Assembly: GCA_020052215.1 (NCBI GenBank)
Contig: JAGVPN010000200.1
Span: forward strand, 1 to 5,026
Direction of reading: 5' to 3'
From: Syntrophobacterales bacterium
Lineage (GTDB): Bacteria > Desulfobacterota > Desulfobaccia > Desulfobaccales > 0-14-0-80-60-11
Length of the DNA stretch: 5,026 nucleotides
Position numbers and translations under genes: made by a program
The notes under the pieces: generated by a model
What the model saw: the letters and a program-made list of their open reading frames with translations, nothing else
Databases searched by the model: none
Told to the model about the DNA's origin: nothing
Shown here: one piece after another, positions 1 to 5,026 of the stretch
How the letters are laid out: the number at the start of each line of letters is the position of its first letter
How positions within the stretch are numbered: position 1 is the stretch's first letter

Positions 1-42
1 ATTTCCCTCTGCGGCGCCGCGGCTCTAAACCAATGCCCAAAA

Positions 43-70
43 TCGACCTCCAAACAGCTATAAATATATT
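43..70 (+). promoter_or_regulatory. Weak candidate promoter for the holB operon
   Basis: Positions 40-137 are clearly more AT-rich than the genes that follow. The best sigma-70-like pairing I can find is TCGACC (43-48, 4 of 6 matches to TTGACA) and TATATT (65-70, 5 of 6 matches to TATAAT), 16 nt apart. This would start transcription near position 77, giving a leader of about 60 nt. The -35 match is poor, AT-rich DNA yields such matches by chance, and holB may instead be transcribed from an upstream gene outside the window. Positions 1-30 hold only a short GC palindrome (11-20) and no supportable gene end. Confidence 0.25.
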
Positions 71-137
71 AACTGAACAGTATTGGATTTAGGGGGATTA
101 TTTAAAGCTGATTGCAGCGGGAAAAAATTTTCATAAC

Positions 138-1220
138 ATGGCAGCCCCCAAGAAAGATCAGGCAACCACGCCGACCCCGCCCCCCCCGGAATCCGGCCTC
201 CGGTATTTCCGGGATATACTGGGGCAGGACTGGGTCGTGTCTCATTTGAAAACCGCCATGCTGGCGGGCCGGCTGTCCCATGCCTACCTGTTTTTAGGGC
301 CGGGGGGCGTGGGCAAGGCCACCACCGCCCGGGCTTTGGCCGCGGCGCTGAACTGCGCCCAGCCCGGGGCGGATGGCGACGCCTGCGGGACCTGCCCCTC
401 CTGCCGCCGCCTGCACGGGGGCACCCATCCCGACTTTTTGGTGATCTCCCCGGAAGAAGGGAAGAATCAGATCAAGATCGAGGTGATCCGGGAACTGCGC
501 CGCGTGACTGAATATCCACCCCTGGGCGGCGGCTGGCGGGTAGTGCTCATCAAACCCGCGGAAGCCCTGACCGCCCAAAATGACGCCGCGGCCAACGCCT
601 TGTTGAAAACTTTGGAAGAGCCGCCTCCCCAGCATCTGTTGGTGCTCATCGCCCGGGGCGAAGCTGATCTTTTGCCCACCATCGTCTCCCGGTGCCACAA
701 GCTGGCCTTTGCGCCCCTGCCGTCGGCCCTGATCATCCAGGAACTGGAGAGCCGGCGCTCTTTGCCCCGATCCCAGGCGGCCCTGGTGGCCGCCCTGAGC
801 GGCGGGTCCCTGGGCCGGGCTTTGGCCCTGGACCCCGACGAACTGTTGCGGCAGCGGGACCAGGTGCTCGGGGACCTGGCCCGTCTGAACCGGGGTTCCA
901 CCGGCCTGGTGTTGGAGTGGGCCCAGCGCCTGACCAAAAACCGCGCCGACCTGGACAATTTTCTCCTGTTGGCCCAACTCTGGTACCGGGACCTGTTGCT
1001 GGCTCATTTTCAGGCGCCCGCCGGCCTCCTGGCCCATCAGGATCTCTTGACTACCCTGGAGCAGGCCCGGGCCAGCGCCGCCCCGGCAACCTGGTTCGCC
1101 AACTTCGCGGCCCTGGGAAAGGCCCAGCGTCATCTCCAGGCCAACCTCAACCCGGAATTGACCCTGGACATCCTGGGGTTGCGCTTGCAGCGCCAAGGGA
1201 ACCCCCATGATTCTCGCTAA
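138..1220 (+). CDS. holB: DNA polymerase III subunit delta' (clamp loader)
   Basis: This is the delta' subunit of the cytoplasmic DnaX clamp-loader complex, which opens and loads the beta sliding clamp at primed DNA during replication. The AAA+ core starts at about residue 24 (FRDILGQ), the usual start of bacterial delta'/DnaX proteins. It has a P-loop-like GPGGVGKAT (54-62), a four-cysteine zinc module (C73, C83, C86, C89), the helix ANALLKTLEEPPP (152-164) and the family-defining SRC motif (184-186), whose arginine acts as the trans-acting finger in clamp loaders. The P-loop has alanine at 61 where an ATPase has Thr/Ser. The Walker B stretch reads VVLIKPAEALT, without the usual Asp-Asp/Glu, which fits delta' as a non-hydrolysing subunit. 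The length of 360 aa is normal, including a Pro-rich extension of about 22 residues. ATG 138 is the only conventional start after the in-frame TAG at 90-92, and it lacks a good Shine-Dalgarno sequence. The 3' end overlaps the next gene by 14 nt. Confidence 0.95.
   Translation: MAAPKKDQATTPTPPPPESGLRYFRDILGQDWVVSHLKTAMLAGRLSHAYLFLGPGGVGKATTARALAAALNCAQPGADGDACGTCPSCRRLHGGTHPDFLVISPEEGKNQIKIEVIRELRRVTEYPPLGGGWRVVLIKPAEALTAQNDAAANALLKTLEEPPPQHLLVLIARGEADLLPTIVSRCHKLAFAPLPSALIIQELESRRSLPRSQAALVAALSGGSLGRALALDPDELLRQRDQVLGDLARLNRGSTGLVLEWAQRLTKNRADLDNFLLLAQLWYRDLLLAHFQAPAGLLAHQDLLTTLEQARASAAPATWFANFAALGKAQRHLQANLNPELTLDILGLRLQRQGNPHDSR
1195..1200 (+). promoter_or_regulatory. Ribosome-binding site of the yaaT homologue, inside holB
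   Basis: AAGGGA lies 6 nt before ATG 1207 and within the last codons of holB. It fixes the start of the second gene and shows that the 14-nt overlap is real. Ribosomes finishing holB at 1218-1220 would be on top of the new start, so translational coupling is expected. Confidence 0.75.
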
Positions 1221-2040
1221 GATCTGTCTCGGGCCCGGCAACCACTGCTCCCTGGTGGACCCGGGGCCGTTTTGCCTCAACCCGGGAGACCGGGTGGTGT
1301 TAGAACATGAGAGCGGCCTGAGGCTCGGCAAGGTGGTGGGCGTCTACCCGGACCCCGAGAGGCAATTTTCCGCCCGGCTGAAGAGCCTGGTGCGGCTGGC
1401 CACCCCCGAAGATCTGGCCCAGGAAGAAAACAACCACCTCATGGAACAGCGGGCCCTGCAATTTTGCCAGGACCGGGTGGAGGGACACCGGCTGCCCATC
1501 TACCTGGTGCAGGTGGAATGCCTGTTCGACGCCTCCAAGATCATCTTCTATTTCACCGCCCCCGGGAGAGTTGACTTCCGGGAGCTGGTCAAAGACCTGG
1601 TCCAGGAGTTCCGCACCCGCATCGAATTGCGGCAGATCGGGGTGCGTCACCGGGCCAAGATGGTGGGCGGCCTGGGAATCTGCGGCCGGGGCCTGTGCTG
1701 CGCCGGCTTTCTCCGGGATTTCGAACCGGTGAGCGTGCGCATGGCCAAAGAACAGCAACTCAGCCTCAACCCCAATAAAATCTCCGGGATTTGCGGCCGC
1801 CTGATGTGCTGCCTCACCTATGAGTACTCCTCTTACCAGGAACTCCGGAAGTCTCTGCCCAAGGTGGGAAAACGCCTCCAGGCCCCCGAGGGCGAGGGGA
1901 AAATCATCCGCTATAATTTCATCCGGGAGACCGTCACCCTGGAGATGGAGGATCGGCGGGAGGTGGAATTCTCTCTGGCCGAGTTGGGCATCGGCGAGGC
2001 GGGACCGGCGGCGCCGGTGGAGCCGGATTCCGAGATCTAA
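1207..2040 (+). CDS. ricT: PSP1-domain protein, YaaT/RicT family
   Basis: This is a homologue of Bacillus subtilis YaaT (RicT), a cytoplasmic protein. There it joins YlbF (RicF) and YmcA (RicA) in a complex carrying [4Fe-4S] clusters and FAD, which acts on RNase Y-dependent mRNA maturation and on sporulation, competence and biofilm control. The PSP1 domain covers roughly residues 58-145. The diagnostic cysteine block follows: GGLGICGRGLCC (154-165) and KISGICGRLMCCLTYE (191-206), with C159, C164, C165, C196, C201 and C202 as candidate cluster ligands. Between them lies the near-invariant MAKEQQLSLNPNKISG (179-194). A small C-terminal segment (about 217-260) resembles the KOW-like tail of the family. 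The length of 277 aa is normal for the family. ATG 1207 is supported by an AAGGGA site 6 nt upstream. The holB-yaaT neighbourhood is known from Firmicutes. Outside that phylum the partners are usually absent and the function is unsettled, so the symbol marks family membership and not a proven role. Confidence 0.93.
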   Translation: MILAKICLGPGNHCSLVDPGPFCLNPGDRVVLEHESGLRLGKVVGVYPDPERQFSARLKSLVRLATPEDLAQEENNHLMEQRALQFCQDRVEGHRLPIYLVQVECLFDASKIIFYFTAPGRVDFRELVKDLVQEFRTRIELRQIGVRHRAKMVGGLGICGRGLCCAGFLRDFEPVSVRMAKEQQLSLNPNKISGICGRLMCCLTYEYSSYQELRKSLPKVGKRLQAPEGEGKIIRYNFIRETVTLEMEDRREVEFSLAELGIGEAGPAAPVEPDSEI

Positions 2041-2090
2041 AGGGCTTCAATTTCCGGCGATCAAGCTGCAGATCTCCGGATTTGGGGACC

Positions 2091-2095
2091 AGGAG
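2091..2095 (+). promoter_or_regulatory. Ribosome-binding site of the hypothetical gene at 2101
   Basis: AGGAG sits 5 nt before ATG 2101. The frame is open from the yaaT stop at 2038-2040 to this ATG but contains no ATG, GTG or TTG, so this site and ATG together decide the start. Confidence 0.75.
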
Positions 2096-2100
2096 CCGAC

Positions 2101-2805
2101 ATGGGCGACGTCGATAAGGTCTTAGATGCCTTAAAAGTTCACATCAAGAAAGAAATCGTCGATAATTTTTTTGCCGACCGGGTCTATGTGGAAGAGGATA
2201 CGGAGCTTCTGGGCCAGGAGGTTCAGGACTACGCCAAAGGCATGGCCGGCCTAGGGCGGCGTTTTATGGCCTTGTACCAGGCCCTGGGCGCCAAGGATGC
2301 CTGCGCCGGGATGATGGCGGTCCTCAAGCTCGATCCCTGGCCGTTTTACCCGGAGTATGGCAATCTGTCGGGGCGGGAACAGTTGGAACTCCTCCAGGAT
2401 ATCCGGCGCCGAGGCCTCACCGCCTTCCGCCGCTTCCGCAACCTGATCTTCGACCTCTACGAGCGCCTGCAGCAGGAGAGCGTCACGCTTCACGAGGCCT
2501 ACGCCAAGATCCAGACGCACCTGAGATTGCTCAACGAAGACATCCACAAGTTCAATCTCTCCTATGATTTCGGCCTGATTGCGGCCCAGATGGAGGCCCT
2601 GGACGGCGGCCGGGAAGAGTGTATGACCGGGGGCCTGTTGGCCCCGGAGCGGGAGGAGCTTTCCACCCGCATGCGCTTCAAGCGCCAGAAGCTGACGGAG
2701 GAGCAATTGCCGCCGCCGCCGGTCCTGCCGCCCCTGACGGAGATTCAGAGGAAGCTGGAAAGCTTGATCGAACGCATCTATCTACCGGGGGTTTGTTGTT
2801 CGTGA
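2101..2805 (+). CDS. Uncharacterised 234-aa soluble, mostly helical protein
   Basis: I do not recognise this protein or any catalytic motif in it. It has no signal peptide and no membrane segment, so it is probably cytoplasmic. Most of it (residues 1-165 and 182-200) is rich in Leu, Glu, Lys, Arg and Gln in helix-like spacing, for example LQDIRRRGLTAFRRFRNLIF (98-117) and YAKIQTHLRLLNEDIHKF (134-151). A proline run PPPPVLPP (204-211) follows, then a short helix and a C-terminal VCCS. The central strongly basic helix (about 102-113) could touch nucleic acid or phospholipid, but this is only a possibility. Its standing as a real gene rests on a good AGGAG site 5 nt before ATG 2101, codon use like its neighbours, the absence of a rival frame, and its place 60 nt after the yaaT stop in the same direction, probably on the same transcript. 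In several bacteria the gene after yaaT is metG; this is not metG. Confidence 0.8.
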   Translation: MGDVDKVLDALKVHIKKEIVDNFFADRVYVEEDTELLGQEVQDYAKGMAGLGRRFMALYQALGAKDACAGMMAVLKLDPWPFYPEYGNLSGREQLELLQDIRRRGLTAFRRFRNLIFDLYERLQQESVTLHEAYAKIQTHLRLLNEDIHKFNLSYDFGLIAAQMEALDGGREECMTGGLLAPEREELSTRMRFKRQKLTEEQLPPPPVLPPLTEIQRKLESLIERIYLPGVCCS

Positions 2806-2877
2806 TTGCCCGGCCGTGCTTATTCGTTTCAGATCCAGGCCGGCAAACCGGGAAACAGCCACAAATCCACCGCAACT

Positions 2878-2883
2878 GAGAGG
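2878..2883 (+). promoter_or_regulatory. Ribosome-binding site that sets the lipoprotein start
   Basis: GAGAGG lies 6 nt before ATG 2890. The frame is also open back to a TTG at 2806, but that start would put 28 polar residues ahead of the signal peptide and has no comparable site. ATG 2890 is therefore the better start. Confidence 0.7.
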
Positions 2884-2889
2884 CCTACG

Positions 2890-3555
2890 ATGCAGAAACC
2901 CCTCGGATTCCTGGCCATGCTTGTTATCGGCTTATGGTTGTCAGGCTGCAGCTCTTTTGCTTCTTATACTATCAAGGTCAACGGCTACACCGATCCCAGT
3001 GCGGCGGCCCAGGTCAACCCCGGGGGATCTTTTTGCGTGATGGAAAATCAAGAGGCCAAGAATCCTTTGCTGGAGGCGGAAGTCAAAGGGAAAATCACTA
3101 AACTGCTGTTAACGCATGGCTATCCCGTCACCAGCTTCGAGAAGGCCGATTATTACCTGTTTTTCGGGTACGGCCTAGGAGAGCCCCGTAGTGTCATCAC
3201 CACCACGCCGGACTATTATGGCAGTATCGGCTGGGGAGGGGGGTATGGTTGGGGCGGCTGGGGGGGCCCCTCCGTTTACGTCGGGATGCCCTGGGGGGGC
3301 TACTCCGGCAGCACTTCTCTCTATGACCGCTGGCTCCTGATCAACGTGGTGGAGGGCCCCGCCTACCGGACTCAGAAGATCTCGCGCCCCGTCTGGGTGG
3401 GGGAAGCCCACAGCGTGGGATCCTCCTCTGACCTCCGCACGGTGCTCAATTATCTGCTGGTGGCGGATTTCAGGGAGTTCGGCAAGAATACCGGCAAAGC
3501 CCTGACCATGGAAATCAAGGAGCAAAGCCCGGAGGTCTACTCCCTGACCCATTAG
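2890..3555 (+). CDS. Lipoprotein, DUF4136-like, with a Gly/Trp/Tyr-rich insert
   Basis: This is a predicted lipoprotein of 221 aa. The N-terminus is a short type II signal peptide: K3, a hydrophobic core (about 5-17) and the lipobox LSGC with Cys20 as the lipidated residue. Ser follows at +2, which in Lol-type sorting favours the outer membrane facing the periplasm. The mature part has the order typical of DUF4136-like proteins: an N-terminal strand region, a helix ending in LLLTHGY (72-78), a strand ADYYLFFGYGLGE (86-98), an aromatic glycine-rich stretch (about 109-140), then strands LLINVVEG (149-156) and SRPVWVGEAHSVG (165-177). Family assignment is by overall pattern only and should be read as tentative. 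The biochemical function of such lipoproteins is unknown. The gene lies 84 nt after its left neighbour and 24 nt before the BrkB-family gene, so it is probably co-transcribed with the latter, suggesting an envelope role. The start is chosen from the RBS and the signal peptide. Confidence 0.85.
   Translation: MQKPLGFLAMLVIGLWLSGCSSFASYTIKVNGYTDPSAAAQVNPGGSFCVMENQEAKNPLLEAEVKGKITKLLLTHGYPVTSFEKADYYLFFGYGLGEPRSVITTTPDYYGSIGWGGGYGWGGWGGPSVYVGMPWGGYSGSTSLYDRWLLINVVEGPAYRTQKISRPVWVGEAHSVGSSSDLRTVLNYLLVADFREFGKNTGKALTMEIKEQSPEVYSLTH
3233..3266 (+). other. G-quadruplex-capable tract inside the lipoprotein gene
   Basis: Four G runs of 4, 6, 4 and 7 bases (3233-3236, 3238-3243, 3251-3254, 3260-3266) are separated by loops of 1, 7 and 5 nt. 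This satisfies the usual G3+N1-7 quadruplex rule on the coding strand, so the mRNA could fold as well. A further run of 7 G follows at 3293-3299. The tract encodes the Gly/Trp-rich segment GSIGWGGGYGWGGWGG, and codon choice (GGG/TGG) creates much of the G density. Whether it folds or affects translation is not shown. Confidence 0.6.
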
Positions 3556-3569
3556 CCGGAGTTGACGAC

Positions 3570-3573
3570 AGGA
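3570..3573 (+). promoter_or_regulatory. Ribosome-binding site for the GTG start of the BrkB-family gene
   Basis: AGGA lies 6 nt before GTG 3580. An in-frame TAA at 3574-3576 rules out any earlier start, and no ATG appears in the following codons before the conserved membrane domain, so the GTG start is well supported. Confidence 0.6.
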
Positions 3574-3579
3574 TAACCA

Positions 3580-4932
3580 GTGGCCCACTTGTTAACCGAT
3601 CTCCATGATTTTTGCCGGCGCCGCCTCTGGCAGGATGAGGGCCGCGGGCAGGTTCGCCTCTTGGCCCTGAAATGCCTGCGGGTTCTGGTCCTGGCGGGCC
3701 GCGGCCTTTTCCGCAACCAATCCCTGGTGCGCTCCTCGGCCCTGGCCTACGCCACCATCCTGGGCTTCATCCCGCTGTTCGCCCTGCTCTTCGCTATCTT
3801 GCAGGCCATCGGGGTGCCGCGCCTTTTGGCCACCTACCTCCTGGAGAACCTGGCCCCCGGGTCCCGGGAATTCGCCACCCAGATCCTGCAATATATCGAG
3901 GCCACCAAGGTGACCTCCCTGGGGGTCTTTGGGGTGGTGGTCCTGCTCCTGGACCTGGTCATCGTCATGACCAACGTGGAGAAGGCCTTTAACAAGACCT
4001 GGCAGGTGTCCCGGACCCGCCCCTTTAGCCGCAAGGTCAGCGACTACCTCAGCATCTTTCTGATCTTTCCCATCCTGATGGCCGTAGCCCTGACGTTTTC
4101 CACCTCCTTTTGGGGTCTCGGGTACGTCATCAAAGTCCTGTCCGGCATCATGCCGGCCATCTTCTTCACCGCCACCCGGTGGATGGTGTCTTTGGGCCTG
4201 CTGTGGTTCGCCTTTATCTTTATCTACCTGGTGATGCCCAACACCCAGGTCAGGTTCTGGTCCGCGGTGCTGGGCGGCGTGGTGGGAGGCACTGTCTGGC
4301 AGGTGGCCCAGTGGATTTTTACCGCGATTCAGGGGGCCTCCACCTACTACAACGCCATTTATGGCGCCCTGTACCACCTGCTCTTTCTGTTCATCTGGCT
4401 TTTTTGGTGCTGGCTCATCCTCTTGTTCGGCACCGAGATCGCCTTCGCCCACCAGAACCTGGACGGCCTCACCCGGCAGTTCCGGCGCCCCCCGGCCCCG
4501 CCGGAGCCGGTGGATGAGTACCTCTGCCTGGCCGCCCTGGTGAGTATCGGGGCCCGTTTCCTGAAGCGGCAGCCGCCCCTGTCCCGGGACGAATTGAACC
4601 AGATTCTCCCCCGAGGCAACCACCTGGCCGATCGGGTGACTCAGGCGCTCCAGGACTGTAACCTGGTGGTGGAGGTGGCGCCGGCCCGGCCGGGGGCATC
4701 CCCCCAGTTCCTGCCCAAGCTGCCCCTTAATCAGGTCACGGTCAAGGAAGTGCTGGAGGGCCTGCGGGAATCCCGGGGCGCCGGCCTGGACGTAGCCCTG
4801 GCCGGAGAGCCCCGGCTGATCACGCTCCTGAAACCTTTGGTTTCGTCCCCCGCCCCGGTTGGTTGGGAGAAACTCACCGTCCAGCAACTGGTGGAATCCT
4901 TTGCCGGGGACGGGCCAGAGACGAAGGACTGA
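3580..4932 (+). CDS. YihY/virulence factor BrkB family membrane protein
   Basis: This is an inner-membrane protein of the YihY/BrkB (UPF0761) family, long misnamed ribonuclease BN. Its transport or envelope function is not firmly established. After a cytoplasmic N-terminus it has about six membrane segments, near residues 52-77, 111-131, 155-176, 199-219, 226-250 and 263-290. Family landmarks are SALAYATILGFIPLFALLFA (53-72), NVEKAFNKTWQV (132-143), STYYNAIYGALYHLLFLFIW (254-273) and LILLFGTEIAFA (279-290), in the expected order. The usual domain is about 260-290 aa; here the protein is 450 aa. The additional cytoplasmic tail (about 310-450) opens with a helical segment reading YLCLAALVSIGARFLKRQPPLSRDELNQIL-like over 314-343, which resembles a winged-helix fold, followed by VTQALQDCNLVVEV (353-366). 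BrkB proteins with such tails are known in other phyla. The GTG start is supported by AGGA 6 nt upstream and an in-frame stop before it. Only 24 nt separate it from the lipoprotein gene. Confidence 0.92.
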   Translation: MAHLLTDLHDFCRRRLWQDEGRGQVRLLALKCLRVLVLAGRGLFRNQSLVRSSALAYATILGFIPLFALLFAILQAIGVPRLLATYLLENLAPGSREFATQILQYIEATKVTSLGVFGVVVLLLDLVIVMTNVEKAFNKTWQVSRTRPFSRKVSDYLSIFLIFPILMAVALTFSTSFWGLGYVIKVLSGIMPAIFFTATRWMVSLGLLWFAFIFIYLVMPNTQVRFWSAVLGGVVGGTVWQVAQWIFTAIQGASTYYNAIYGALYHLLFLFIWLFWCWLILLFGTEIAFAHQNLDGLTRQFRRPPAPPEPVDEYLCLAALVSIGARFLKRQPPLSRDELNQILPRGNHLADRVTQALQDCNLVVEVAPARPGASPQFLPKLPLNQVTVKEVLEGLRESRGAGLDVALAGEPRLITLLKPLVSSPAPVGWEKLTVQQLVESFAGDGPETKD

Positions 4933-4950
4933 TACCACTTCGCACTCAAA

Positions 4951-5005
4951 TGGTAGCACAGGCTTTCCAGCCTGTGCAGGCGCAGGCTAAAGCCTGCGGC
5001 TACCA
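4951..5005. repeat. Double-hairpin palindromic repeat, REP/BIME-like
   Basis: This is a 55-nt non-coding element starting 18 nt after the BrkB stop. Its ends are inverted: TGGTAGC (4951-4957) pairs with GCTACCA (4999-5005). Inside are two hairpins. The first has a perfect 9-bp stem, GCACAGGCT (4956-4964) with AGCCTGTGC (4969-4977), and a TTCC loop. The second has CGCAGGCT (4981-4988) with AGCCTGCG (4991-4998) and an AA-centred loop. Both share the core AGGCT/AGCCT, so the arms can also pair with each other or form a three-way junction. I recall similar GGTAGC...GCTACC elements scattered between genes in several phyla, which is background knowledge and not tested here. No T run follows, so it is not a standard intrinsic terminator, though it may stabilise or trim the 3' end of the mRNA. 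Confidence 0.8.
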
Positions 5006-5026
5006 ATAATTACCTTTTGATTGCAA

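Noticed and set aside
11..20. The perfect GC palindrome GCGGCGCCGC as a terminator or operator
   Set aside because: It is only 10 nt with no loop and no following T run, and such palindromes are common by chance in GC-rich DNA.
1..92. The tail of an upstream gene, for example tmk, which often precedes holB
   Set aside because: Three frames are open at the left edge, closing at 26-28, 61-63 and 90-92, but none gives enough residues to recognise a family.
294..1331. A 345-codon open frame on the - strand across holB
   Set aside because: It is a low-complexity Gly/Gln-rich translation opposite a convincing holB gene, and it also runs into the yaaT start. It is a codon-bias shadow.
2038..2100. 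Stop-codon readthrough joining yaaT to the next protein, since the frame stays open for 20 codons
   Set aside because: The downstream gene has its own good ribosome-binding site and ATG, and the 20 intervening codons resemble no part of either protein. Sharing a frame is a one-in-three coincidence.
1820..2125. A + strand frame overlapping the end of yaaT and running past its stop
   Set aside because: It is Arg/Ser/Trp-rich out-of-frame sequence of yaaT. The yaaT frame continues to match its family up to the stop at 2038-2040, so there is no sign of a frameshift.
2806..2889. An extended lipoprotein start at TTG 2806, or a small separate gene in this gap
   Set aside because: The extension would bury the signal peptide behind 28 polar residues, and ATG 2890 has a good ribosome-binding site. 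The gap contains only short imperfect GC-rich inverted matches and no convincing promoter.
3592..4959. A 455-codon open frame on the - strand across the whole BrkB gene
   Set aside because: It mirrors the BrkB gene and comes from strong G/C bias at third codon positions. The translation is Gly/Gln/Pro/His-rich with no recognisable domain, and the + strand gene has clear membrane segments and family motifs.
4956..5026. An intrinsic terminator after the BrkB gene
   Set aside because: The hairpins are strong but the bases after them (AATAATTACC, then four T) do not form a proper U tract right behind a stem. The repeat interpretation explains the paired ends better.

Overview
The window looks like a piece of chromosome from a GC-rich, Gram-negative, probably anaerobic bacterium, most plausibly a deltaproteobacterium-type lineage (Desulfobacterota). 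That placement is an inference. It rests on the high-GC codon use, on a holB gene directly joined to a PSP1/YaaT (RicT-type) gene, on a lipoprotein signal typical of an outer-membrane bacterium, and on the style of the dispersed palindromic repeat at the right end. No rRNA or other taxonomic marker is present.

Layout: positions 1-137 are an AT-rich leader with only weak promoter-like sequence. Five genes follow, all on the + strand. They are holB (138-1220, DNA polymerase III delta' clamp-loader subunit); a yaaT/ricT homologue (1207-2040, overlapping holB by 14 nt); an unrecognised 234-residue soluble protein (2101-2805); a 221-residue lipoprotein with a glycine/tryptophan/tyrosine-rich insert (2890-3555, DUF4136-like); and a YihY/BrkB-family inner-membrane protein with a C-terminal cytoplasmic extension (3580-4932). 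Past the last stop codon lies a 55-nt double-hairpin palindromic repeat (4951-5005). Every gene except holB has a recognisable ribosome-binding site 5-6 nt before its start.

How the genes relate: holB and yaaT are almost certainly translationally coupled, an arrangement also known in Firmicutes. The unknown gene follows after 60 nt, and the lipoprotein and BrkB genes form a probable envelope pair only 24 nt apart. No intrinsic terminator is visible between any of them, so all five could share a transcript, although the 84-nt gap before the lipoprotein gene could hold a second promoter. I see no mobile-element gene, CRISPR array, toxin-antitoxin pair, defence system or RNA gene. Most of the window is ordinary core-genome sequence. 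The items most worth a second look are the uncharacterised third gene, the terminal palindromic repeat, the G-quadruplex-capable tract inside the lipoprotein gene, and the BrkB C-terminal extension.
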